A DNA stretch of 6,245 bases from Clostridiales bacterium (GCA_012521525.1 JAAYMG010000384.1:1-6245); one strand, 5' to 3'. Shown: positions 1-4,693, counted from the stretch's first letter. Translations and numbers: made by a program. Notes: generated by a model from the sequence alone, not told the origin.

Positions 1-302
1 ACACGGCGACCCTGGAGCAATCCCTGACGTTCGTGCTCCGTTCGCTAGGATACGTCGACGGCACCGATTTTGAGTGGACGAAATCTCCGGAATTCGCAGA
101 GGCGGTCGGGATCCTCCTTCCGCGGGACTCGGAAAAGATCATCCGGAGGGGCTTCTGCAGGGACCATGTGGTCTATATCTCGTATTATGCTTTGCGTGCG
201 AGGATGAAAAACAGCGGCGTCACATTGATCGACGATCTTGTCAGAAAAGGTGTCATATCAAGGGAGTTGGCCAACCAGACATTGAGCGCTCACGGCAGAT
301 GA
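1..302 (+). CDS. SLH-domain (S-layer homology) protein, C-terminal fragment
   Basis: The reading frame is open from base 3 and has no credible start, so this is the 3' end of a longer gene cut by the window edge. About 99 residues are visible. The segment LEQSLTFVLRSLGY, followed by DG-DF-W, matches the signature of an SLH repeat ('EQ-L-F-LRALGY'). The later stretch RGFCRDHVVYISYYALRARMK resembles the following repeat, in which a conserved 'RD--V-IS--AL' helix recurs. SLH domains anchor exported proteins to secondary cell-wall polymers, so the protein is probably displayed on the cell surface; its catalytic or structural part lies outside the window. The internal GTG at 33 is not a real start because the SLH motif begins before it. 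The stop TGA (300-302) lies in the right arm of the terminator hairpin. Family assignment is by motif recognition. Confidence 0.75.
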   Translation, partial: TATLEQSLTFVLRSLGYVDGTDFEWTKSPEFAEAVGILLPRDSEKIIRRGFCRDHVVYISYYALRARMKNSGVTLIDDLVRKGVISRELANQTLSAHGR

Positions 303-318
303 GCGCCTTTTCTTTTTT
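286..318 (+). terminator. Rho-independent terminator of the SLH gene, overlapping its stop codon
   Basis: A perfect 7-bp stem, GCGCTCA (286-292) with TGAGCGC (300-306), has a 7-base loop and is followed by a T-rich run at 308-318 (TTTTCTTTTTT). The stop codon TGA at 300-302 is part of the right arm, so the terminator is embedded in the last codons of the gene. Confidence 0.85.
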
Positions 319-332
319 CACAAAATTTCCTG

Positions 333-370
333 TTTTGAATACAATATAGTGATACTAGAACAGGAGGTAA
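333..370 (+). promoter_or_regulatory. Conserved leader/promoter copy 1 with strong Shine-Dalgarno
   Basis: These 38 bases align without gaps to 603-640, in front of the second microprotein gene, with 29 identities. Shared parts are TTGAATA at the left, an A+T block (TATAGT here, TGTAAT there) and ACAGGAGGTAA at the right. AGGAGGT (362-368) is a full anti-16S match placed 9 bases before the ATG. The conserved block probably includes the promoter, but no convincing sigma-A -35/-10 pair exists. The AATACAAT string (338-345) resembles a sigma-E-type -10 without an obvious -35, so the sigma factor is unresolved. Confidence 0.55.
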
Positions 371-377
371 CTTCAAT

Positions 378-479
378 ATGTCAAACTTACTGGGCGGCTC
401 CTGCGACAAGCGTCGCGATGAGTGGATCTGGATCCTGATCGTAATCGTAGTCCTCATCCTTCTTTTCAACTGGGACTAA
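378..479 (+). CDS. 33-residue single-span membrane microprotein (copy 1)
   Basis: The ATG at 378 follows a perfect AGGAGGT at 362-368 and the frame closes with TAA at 477-479. The product has a short Gly/Cys-bearing N terminus (LLGGSC), a charged patch (DKRRDE, residues 10-15), and then one hydrophobic segment of about 15 residues starting at WIWILI and ending near LLF, with a WD tail. It is paralogous to the protein at 647-748: both start MSN, both carry Cys, then a basic/acidic patch, then RDE-aromatic-IW before the membrane span. Size and layout recall the tiny YjcZ-like membrane proteins of endospore formers, but I cannot assign it to that family with certainty. Its function is unknown. 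The very strong ribosome site, private leader and 3' hairpin argue for a real, highly translated gene. It is too short for most automated gene callers. Confidence 0.75.
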   Translation: MSNLLGGSCDKRRDEWIWILIVIVVLILLFNWD

Positions 480-491
480 TCCCATCGAATA

Positions 492-514
492 AGCGCCGGG
501 CTTGAACCGGCGCT
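492..514 (+). terminator. GC-rich hairpin after microprotein 1, weak terminator
   Basis: A perfect 8-bp stem, AGCGCCGG (492-499) with CCGGCGCT (507-514), has a 7-base loop and lies 12 bases after the stop codon. The following bases (CCGCTATCTTTC) are pyrimidine-rich but lack a true T run. It may therefore be a weak terminator or a 3'-stabilising hairpin that lets some transcripts continue. Confidence 0.5.
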
Positions 515-530
515 CCGCTATCTTTCACTC

Positions 531-582
531 AAGTACATTGTTTTTTTACCGTTCCGACATACTTTTCGCTGCCAATGTACTT
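531..582. repeat. Perfect 10-bp inverted repeat between the two microprotein genes
   Basis: AAGTACATTG (531-540) is the exact reverse complement of CAATGTACTT (573-582), with 32 bases between them. The T-rich start of the spacer (541-547) follows the left arm. Within the spacer, ACATACTTTTC partly repeats the right arm ATGTACTTTTC. It could be a long-loop RNA structure or a protein-binding site; nothing in the sequence decides between them. Confidence 0.45.
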
Positions 583-602
583 TTCAGGCACACTGTTTAG
601 CT

Positions 603-640
603 CATTGAATAAAATGTAATGAAACCAAGACAGGAGGTAA
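603..640 (+). promoter_or_regulatory. Conserved leader/promoter copy 2 with strong Shine-Dalgarno
   Basis: This is the second copy of the 38-base leader described at 333-370 (29 of 38 identical). TTGAATA lies at 605-611, a TGTAAT block at 615-620 and AGGAGGT at 632-638, 8 bases before the ATG. Conservation upstream of the Shine-Dalgarno suggests that the two microproteins share promoter recognition and are expressed under the same condition. Confidence 0.5.
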
Positions 641-646
641 GCTTAA

Positions 647-748
647 ATGTCAAACAACATTGGCGGTATCGGCTTCTGCAAGGATAGAGACGAGTTCATC
701 TGGGTCATCATTATCCTTGTAATTCTGATCCTTTGCTTCTGCTGCTAA
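647..748 (+). CDS. 33-residue single-span membrane microprotein (copy 2)
   Basis: The ATG at 647 follows AGGAGGT (632-638) and the frame ends with TAA at 746-748. Like the protein at 378-479 it has 33 residues: an MSN start, a Gly-rich stretch (IGGIGF), Cys-11, a charged patch (KDRDE) and a hydrophobic span beginning FIWVII. It differs at the end, where the membrane segment runs into a Cys-rich tail (CFCC) in place of NWD. This suggests different pairing, metal binding or lipidation-like chemistry for the two paralogues, but that is inference. A strong terminator follows, so the gene is probably transcribed alone or with copy 1. A function cannot be given; a spore- or envelope-associated role is the best guess from general resemblance to tiny membrane proteins of spore formers. 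Confidence 0.75.
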   Translation: MSNNIGGIGFCKDRDEFIWVIIILVILILCFCC

Positions 749-794
749 AATCAAAGCAGCCGCGGTATCATAAGGGCGACATACGGATGAAGGG

Positions 795-828
795 GGAAGT
801 TGGGTGTTTGCGCCCGGCTTCCTTTTTT
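795..828 (+). terminator. Strong Rho-independent terminator after microprotein 2
   Basis: The 12-bp stem pairs GGAAGTTGGGTG (795-806) with CGCCCGGCTTCC (811-822) using nine Watson-Crick and three G-U pairs. A TTTG tetraloop closes it and TTTTTT (823-828) follows directly. This is a textbook intrinsic terminator and separates the microproteins from the SRAP gene. Confidence 0.9.
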
Positions 829-870
829 CTGTCAATAATAATGGCCGATAATATACTGAAGTGAATAATA

Positions 871-899
871 TTGAAGTATGTCCGGTATTTATATATAAT
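871..899 (+). promoter_or_regulatory. Sigma-A-type promoter of the SRAP gene
   Basis: TTGAAG (871-876; 4 of 6 to TTGACA) and a perfect TATAAT (894-899) are separated by 17 bases. Transcription would start near 906, giving a leader of about 60 bases. The area just upstream carries an imperfect direct repeat (TAATATACTGAAGT at 849-862, TAATATTGAAGT at 866-877). No LexA-type CGAAC-N4-GTTCG box is visible here, unlike at the polymerase promoter. Confidence 0.75.
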
Positions 900-964
900 A
901 TCAGCACAGCGACATGCCCGGTACGTATCATTTTTTTGTCCGCATGGCAGCAGGGGGGATCGAA

Positions 965-1612
965 ATGTGCGGAAGGTATTTGTTTTCCGAAGCCGAAGCC
1001 GAGGATATACTCGAGATAATAAGGGATGTTGAGGAAAGGACGGGTGCCGGGACGGTAAAACGCGGCGAAATATTCCCGACTGACAGTGCCCCGATCCTTC
1101 TTGCGCGGGACCGTTCCGTTCGACCCGAGCTCTTTGTCTGGGGTTTCCCGGGATTCCGGGGCAAAAACGTCATAATAAATGCCCGCGCAGAGACCGCGCA
1201 TGAAAAGCCCATGTTCAGAAGAAGCCTTGCCGCCAGGCGCTGTGTGATCCCATCGACCGGTTTTTTTGAATGGGGCATCGCTGATAATGACGGGACCGCC
1301 GATTCGGAAGTCGATATCATAAATCCTTTGTTGCCCGTAACGGGTACACGGAAGGGCAAACCTAAAAAACAGAAATACCTTTTCCGCATTCCCGGTGAAA
1401 AGGTATTGTATATGGCAGGATTATATAATATCTATCAGGATGGGCCGAGGTTCGTGATACTCACGACTGCTGCCAATGAGTCCATGATGGATGTCCACGA
1501 CCGCATGCCCCTGATACTGCGCAGGGAACTGATCGAAGACTGGCTCTTTGATGACGGAAAAGTCCCGGAGCTGCTCCGACAGTCCCCCGTGCTGGAAAAG
1601 ACTGCGGTGTAG
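965..1612 (+). CDS. SRAP-family protein (YedK/HMCES type), abasic-site crosslinking
   Basis: SRAP (SOS response-associated peptidase) proteins use Cys-2 to crosslink to abasic sites in single-stranded DNA, shielding them from breakage. The start is ATG 965, because processing must expose Cys-2 (MCGRYLF) and a GGGGGG Shine-Dalgarno (953-958) lies 6 bases upstream. An in-frame ATG at 914 would bury the cysteine. The family signature is complete in the 215-residue product: Cys-2, FPTDSAPIL (37-45), WGF (59-61), INARAET (71-77), RRCVIPSTGFFEW (91-103) with Glu-102, and VHDRMPLIL (177-185) with His-178. Asn-72, Glu-102 and His-178 correspond to the DNA/active-site residues of E. coli YedK. Unusual is a roughly 25-residue polar insertion after EW-103 (about 104-134), ending in a basic run (RKGKPKKQK). 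It converges on the polymerase-associated ORF, with 20 bases between stops. Confidence 0.93.
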   Translation: MCGRYLFSEAEAEDILEIIRDVEERTGAGTVKRGEIFPTDSAPILLARDRSVRPELFVWGFPGFRGKNVIINARAETAHEKPMFRRSLAARRCVIPSTGFFEWGIADNDGTADSEVDIINPLLPVTGTRKGKPKKQKYLFRIPGEKVLYMAGLYNIYQDGPRFVILTTAANESMMDVHDRMPLILRRELIEDWLFDDGKVPELLRQSPVLEKTAV

Positions 1613-1632
1613 AAAATCCGTTGCCTTGCTTT

Positions 1633-1878
1633 TCATTCATGCCTGCGTTCGACGAACCAGCGGTCTTCCTCAAAAAAGACATAAGTCCTGTGGTTGTTGA
1701 TTATACAGCCGTAGCGGATTCCCGTGCCTCCCGCTTTCATGCTGGAGGCCCTTCTTATTTCGGTTATCCGGTCGATCGCATATCGGCGCCCGTCCTCCCA
1801 GATGATTTCCAGCGGAAAAAGTTCTCCGTCTGCGCTGAAACGGGCGATGACGTCCACATATACTTTGGGGTTTTTCAT
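1633..1878 (-). CDS. Conserved-looking 81-residue protein downstream of a Y-family polymerase, function unknown
   Basis: The ATG (1876-1878, - strand) is preceded by a good Shine-Dalgarno GAGGTGA (1883-1889, - strand) 4 bases upstream, and the gene ends in TGA at 1633-1635. The protein has no signal or membrane segment. It starts with a beta-rich-looking part (VYVDVIARFSADGELFPLEIIWEDG), a middle RRYAIDRITEIRRA, and a C-terminal GGTGIRYGCIIN then RTYVFFEEDRWFVERR, all suggesting a small mixed alpha/beta fold rich in aromatic and charged residues. I do not recognise a named domain. It lies 92 bases downstream of the polymerase on the same strand, with a GC-rich palindrome between them. I recall similar small ORFs beside Y-family polymerases in Clostridia, but that is memory, not a search. 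A role as a polymerase accessory factor is inference from position only. Confidence 0.75.
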   Translation of the reverse strand: MKNPKVYVDVIARFSADGELFPLEIIWEDGRRYAIDRITEIRRASSMKAGGTGIRYGCIINNHRTYVFFEEDRWFVERRHE

Positions 1879-1908
1879 TGGGTCACCTCAAGGTTGCAAA
1901 AACTTGGC

Positions 1909-1935
1909 CGCCCCCCGGCCCGGGATCCCGGGCGG
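1909..1935 (-). repeat. Very GC-rich palindrome between polymerase gene and 81-residue ORF
   Basis: GCCCGGGATCCCGGGC (1918-1933) is a perfect 16-bp palindrome. An alternative stem pairs CCGCCC (1909-1914) with GGGCGG (1930-1935). In the direction of transcription (- strand) a TTTTT run follows after roughly 10 further bases. It could be a partial terminator, an RNA-processing or stability element setting the ratio of the two products, or a transcription pause. Confidence 0.5.
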
Positions 1936-1970
1936 AGGGATGAAGGACTCGCATGCCGAAAAGCCGGATC

Positions 1971-3224
1971 TCAGCCTGACGGTTTGAAGTATCCGACAGG
2001 GTGGATGGTGTGTTCGGTGGGATTTATGCCGCCCAGCGCGTGGTCGCGGAGCATCACCGCCCGGTGGATGCTGAAATGCCCGAAGCGCCTGCGGATATCG
2101 TCCACCGCGATGTCCAGCTTTTCTCTCTTGCTGAGCCTCTCTTCGTCTTCAAAAAGGGAAGTCTGGATCGCGGTGTGGGGACCGACGAGGTTTATGGCGC
2201 GCACGCCGATGCTCCGGATAGGGTTTGCCCAGTCGTAGCTCTTCCTGAACAAAACCATGGCGGCATCGAAGATGTCGCATGAAACGCAGGTCGGACGGTC
2301 CAGCCGGGTTTGCCTCTCGAAGGAGACGAGCCTGTTGTCCCGGACGCAGATCTGCACTCCCCTGCATAAAAATCCGTGCTGCCGCAGGCGCGAGGCCACG
2401 CTTTCGCACAGGGACCAGTACACGATCCGCACGTCCTCGTCGCAGACCAGGTCACGCGGAGTGGTCGTGCCGTTCCCGATGCTTTTGATCACGGCTTCCT
2501 CGCCGAGGCGCTCCACGGGAGAATTGTCAAGCCCGTTTGCAAATCCGTGGAGCACATATCCCATCTTTCCCAGGAGCCTGTGAAGGAAAGCGGGGTCTGC
2601 TTTTGCAAGGTCGCCGATGGTGTTTATGCCGTAGCAGTGGAGTTTCCTGCCTGTGGCGGGGCCCACATACAAAAGGTCGGATGCGGGAAGCGGCCAGACC
2701 AGTTGCCTGTAATTGGAGGGGGTTATTTCGGTAACGGCGTCGGGCTTTTTTATATCGCTTCCGAGCTTGGAAAAAATCTTGTTGTTTGCGACCCCTATCG
2801 AGACAGTGATCCCTACTTCCTTTTTTATGCGTTTTCGCAACTCTTCCGCGATTATGCCGCCGCCGCCGAAAAGACCGGTGCTGCCGGTCACGTCGATCCA
2901 TGCCTCGTCGAGCCCGAAGGGTTCCACCAGATCCGAATATTCGTAAAATATTTCGCGCAAAATGCGGCTGAAGCGCAGGTACAGCGGGTAATTGGGCGTC
3001 AATATGACCAGGTCGGGGCATTTTTGCCTTGCCTGCCAAAGCGCTTCGCCTGTTTTTACGCCCATTGCCTTTGCCTTCTGGTTTTTTGCAAGGATGATCC
3101 CGTGCCGCAGTGACGCATCTCCGCCCACAGCGACCGCTTTGTCGCGGATCTCCGGACGGTGCAGGCACTCCACAGATGCGTAAAAGCTGTTGGCATCTAC
3201 GTGCAGGATAGTACGCACCTTCAT
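1971..3224 (-). CDS. dinB: Y-family DNA polymerase (Pol IV/DinB-like translesion polymerase)
   Basis: This 417-residue protein copies past damaged bases at low fidelity. The start is ATG 3222-3224, giving the standard opening MKVRTILHVDANSFYASVE; the in-frame extension up to 3380 reads through the promoter and is not coding. Catalytic carboxylates are Asp-10 (HVDANS) and Asp-106/Glu-107 (FGLDEAWIDVTGS). Tyr-15 sits at the steric-gate position. The fingers carry KNQKAKAMGVKTGEAL (47-62). The palm ends with VSIGVANNKIFSKLGSDIKKPDA, then come the helix-hairpin thumb (VGPATGRKLHCYGINTIGDL) and the little finger. QTSLF (354-358) is a beta-clamp binding motif, followed by an extended C-terminal tail of about 60 residues, making it longer than E. 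coli DinB (351). The Shine-Dalgarno is poor (only GTGGTG next to the ATG). Promoter and LexA-type box indicate SOS control. The dinB symbol is by family; exact orthology is uncertain. Confidence 0.93.
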   Translation of the reverse strand: MKVRTILHVDANSFYASVECLHRPEIRDKAVAVGGDASLRHGIILAKNQKAKAMGVKTGEALWQARQKCPDLVILTPNYPLYLRFSRILREIFYEYSDLVEPFGLDEAWIDVTGSTGLFGGGGIIAEELRKRIKKEVGITVSIGVANNKIFSKLGSDIKKPDAVTEITPSNYRQLVWPLPASDLLYVGPATGRKLHCYGINTIGDLAKADPAFLHRLLGKMGYVLHGFANGLDNSPVERLGEEAVIKSIGNGTTTPRDLVCDEDVRIVYWSLCESVASRLRQHGFLCRGVQICVRDNRLVSFERQTRLDRPTCVSCDIFDAAMVLFRKSYDWANPIRSIGVRAINLVGPHTAIQTSLFEDEERLSKREKLDIAVDDIRRRFGHFSIHRAVMLRDHALGGINPTEHTIHPVGYFKPSG

Positions 3225-3231
3225 CACCACT

Positions 3232-3245
3232 CGAACATATGTACT
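3232..3245. promoter_or_regulatory. Possible second, degenerate LexA site over the polymerase start
   Basis: CGAACATATGTACT keeps one full half-site and 3 of 5 bases of the other (8 of 10 in total). It spans the predicted transcription start and the ribosome-binding area, so binding here would block initiation directly. Confidence 0.4.
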
Positions 3246-3248
3246 ACA

Positions 3249-3277
3249 AATATAGCACTTCGAACATTCGAAATCAA
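3249..3277 (-). promoter_or_regulatory. Promoter of the Y-family polymerase
   Basis: Read on the - strand, TTGATT (3272-3277) and TATATT (3249-3254) are spaced by exactly 17 bases. Transcription would start near 3242, leaving a leader of only about 18 bases before the ATG at 3224. The spacer contains the near-palindrome TTCGAATGTTCGAA (3259-3272), which includes a GTTCG half-site. Confidence 0.7.
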
Positions 3278-3285
3278 GAGAAAAA

Positions 3286-3299
3286 CGAACGAATGTTCG
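3286..3299. promoter_or_regulatory. LexA (SOS) box, perfect CGAAC-N4-GTTCG
   Basis: CGAACGAATGTTCG is a perfect inverted repeat of the Bacillota LexA half-site CGAAC with the standard 4-base gap. It lies 8 bases upstream of the polymerase -35 hexamer. Finding the expected operator beside a translesion polymerase makes the call strong, although LexA itself is not in the window. Confidence 0.82.
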
Positions 3300-3313
3300 A
3301 GTGATTTTTTGGC

Positions 3314-3363
3314 AAAAATCGATCCGGCTTGTCAGGCGGACATACGATCCGCTGAGAAGCCGG
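3314..3363 (-). terminator. Probable terminator for the esterase gene (- strand)
   Basis: The arms CCGGCTTGTCAGGCGGA (3324-3340) and TCCGCTGAGAAGCCGG (3348-3363) pair over about 15 bp with one mismatch and one bulged base, around a 7-base loop. On the - strand the hairpin is followed by ATCGATTTTT, whose T run is complementary to 3314-3318. It lies about 137 bases after the esterase stop and before the polymerase promoter, so it insulates the two - strand units. Confidence 0.6.
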
Positions 3364-3373
3364 AATTCAGATC

Positions 3374-3400
3374 GAATCAATCGATATGTATTGTTGATTC
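3374..3400. repeat. 7-bp inverted repeat GAATCAA/TTGATTC
   Basis: GAATCAA (3374-3380) and TTGATTC (3394-3400) are exact reverse complements 13 bases apart. They lie between the terminator hairpin and the 10-bp inverted repeat at 3405-3435. No function can be assigned. Confidence 0.35.
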
Positions 3401-3404
3401 ATAT

Positions 3405-3435
3405 GTGGGACAGGGGAACAAGGAGCCTGTCCCAC
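3405..3435. repeat. REP-like hairpin, perfect 10-bp arms
   Basis: GTGGGACAGG (3405-3414) pairs exactly with CCTGTCCCAC (3426-3435) around an 11-base loop. No T run follows on either strand, so it is a poor terminator. The words GGAGCCTGT and CCCAC recur in a related element at 4428-4449 on the other side of the esterase. Similar GGGACAGG-containing dispersed repeats are, as I recall, common in some bacterial genomes; this window alone cannot prove it. Confidence 0.55.
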
Positions 3436-3499
3436 TGTTTCACTATAAATTCAGGTGCTTATTTCCCGGGTGTCTGTTTCCGGTGCGACCGCTCCCCGG

Positions 3500-4333
3500 T
3501 TAAAACGGGTTGCCGCCATGATTCCCATCAAGGCCGAAGAAACTCAATGCCTTCTGTATAGCGATGTCCCAAAATCTCCACTCGTGGGCATAGCCGTCAA
3601 GCTCAAACCATTCGGCGTCCAGGCCGATTTCCTTGGCGTGCTCCTTGAAAGCGAGATAAACGGGATACAGCATGTCATTTTTTCCGCAGGCGAACATAAG
3701 CCGCGGCAGAACACCGGTACCGGCAAGTTTGTCGATGATCGCCCAGACGTTCTCGTTCGAGTTGCGGAAAGCTTCCAGACCGCCGGCATTCGCAATGGTA
3801 TTTTTCATCCTGGGATTTTCGGTGTCCAGCAGGCCGGGAGCTCCCGGTCCCAGCTTTGAGAAATCCTGGGGCGCGGCGGAAAGCACGGCCGCTGCGGCGA
3901 ACTTGTCCGGGTGGTTGACGGCATATTTTATAGTGCCTCTTCCTCCCATTGAAAGGCCGGCGATAAAGTTGTCTTCACGCTTGTCGGATACGGGGAACCA
4001 CCCGTAGATCAACGGCATCAGCTCTTCTGTCAGGTAATCGAACATGGAGAAGCCCATCATGCTTCCGTCCCAGTTGGAATAATTCGAGTTAAGAGCCGAC
4101 GGCATCACGACAACAAGATCCTTTTCGGCGGCATATAATTCGATATTGGTCTTCCTCAGCCAGTCGGTACTGTCGCCGAATGTGCCATGCAAAAGCCAAA
4201 GCACCTTGAATTTTTTCCCGCTGAGATAGAACTGCTTTGATGTCAAAGTTCTAGGCTTGTCCGGCAGTATGACCGTCACAAAATGGTTGTTTTTGAGATA
4301 CTCGCTCTCAAAATTGTAAAAAAGCACTGACAT
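3500..4333 (-). CDS. Alpha/beta-hydrolase serine esterase (esterase D/feruloyl-esterase type)
   Basis: This 277-residue enzyme is predicted to hydrolyse carboxylic esters; the substrate is not evident. The fold signature is clear: VLWLLHGTFGD (44-54) with the oxyanion-hole HG, GLSMGG (126-131) with nucleophile Ser-128, CGKND (216-220) with probable acid Asp-220, and GYAHEW (247-252) with catalytic His-250. It resembles the putative-esterase family that includes S-formylglutathione hydrolase, EstA-type tributyrin esterases and acetylxylan/feruloyl esterases. A cytoplasmic location is expected because there is no signal peptide. The start ATG (4331-4333) has a good Shine-Dalgarno AAGGGGGA (4341-4348, - strand) 7 bases upstream. 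Length is typical for the family. It appears to be a single-gene unit: its upstream neighbour is divergent, and a terminator lies before the polymerase promoter. Related repeats lie on both sides. Confidence 0.88.
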   Translation of the reverse strand: MSVLFYNFESEYLKNNHFVTVILPDKPRTLTSKQFYLSGKKFKVLWLLHGTFGDSTDWLRKTNIELYAAEKDLVVVMPSALNSNYSNWDGSMMGFSMFDYLTEELMPLIYGWFPVSDKREDNFIAGLSMGGRGTIKYAVNHPDKFAAAAVLSAAPQDFSKLGPGAPGLLDTENPRMKNTIANAGGLEAFRNSNENVWAIIDKLAGTGVLPRLMFACGKNDMLYPVYLAFKEHAKEIGLDAEWFELDGYAHEWRFWDIAIQKALSFFGLDGNHGGNPF

Positions 4334-4693
4334 TGTTAAATCCCCCTTAAATATATGATCAATTTATAGTATCAACATGAATGTAAGCGATTGAAAGTCT
4401 TGGGGTATGAAGCCGTGTATGGAGCATGGAACCTGTCTCCGTGTCCCACATTACGAGCTGCATGGGTGCTTGTCCATCATATCCTCGGTTTATTTTATAT
4501 TTGGCTTCATTTATACCAGAATAACATAAATGAGTAAATTGAACAAGATATGGATAGCAGCTAATAAGGGACAACAAGGGAGCTTGAAGGCAAAGAAATG
4601 AAGCTGAAATATGCTTGGTTTTCACTGCCTGGTTATTTGAGTCTCCTTATTCTATAATGATGAGTGATATTGCAGCGGGCACATAATGATCCT
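4334..4693. other. Intergenic region between divergent esterase and chrA genes
   Basis: About 360 bases hold the esterase 5' region, the repeat half at 4428-4449 and A+T-rich sequence. An isolated TATAAT at 4653-4658 has no good -35 partner. I found no clear sigma-A promoter for the esterase: TTTCAA and GATACT on the - strand are 17 bases apart but match poorly. No RNA gene was recognised. The only long reading frame (4359-4625, -) is discussed under rejected items. Confidence 0.5.
4428..4449. repeat. Degenerate copy of the REP-like repeat
   Basis: GGAACCTGT-CTCCGTGT-CCCAC shares GGARCCTGT and CCCAC with the right half of the hairpin at 3405-3435, with 8 extra bases between. No matching left arm is present, so it looks like a half or decayed element. 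It lies in the intergenic region upstream of the esterase. Confidence 0.4.

Noticed and set aside
914..964. Upstream ATG that would add 17 residues to the SRAP protein
   Set aside because: It lacks a Shine-Dalgarno and would bury the essential Cys-2. The ATG at 965 has a G-rich ribosome site and gives the invariant MCGRY start.
650..1201. 183-residue frame on the - strand
   Set aside because: It covers microprotein 2, its terminator and the start of the SRAP gene on the opposite strand, and has no motif; it is a shadow.
1646..1656. GTTCGACGAAC as a LexA-like site near the convergent gene ends
   Set aside because: The half-sites are in inverted order with a 1-base gap, not CGAAC-N4-GTTCG, and it lies within the 81-residue coding region.
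2376..3113. 245-residue + strand frame inside the polymerase gene
   Set aside because: It is antisense to strongly conserved polymerase motifs, and has no domain of its own.
3225..3380. 52-residue N-terminal extension of the polymerase frame
   Set aside because: It runs through the promoter, the LexA box and a T-rich area. Y-family polymerases start at the M-K-x-x-x-I-L-H-V-D position, which is ATG 3222-3224.
3405..3435. Terminator for the esterase
   Set aside because: The hairpin is perfect but is not followed by a T run on either strand. The hairpin at 3324-3363 with its T run is the better candidate.
4359..4625. 88-residue frame on the - strand in the esterase-chrA intergenic region
   Set aside because: It starts at GTG with no real ribosome site, has no recognisable motif, and its middle part is simply the translated repeat at 4428-4449.
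4600..4659. 19-residue hydrophobic frame beginning MKLKYAW
   Set aside because: The nearest purine-rich site is weak and poorly spaced, and there is no other support. It could be a chance frame.
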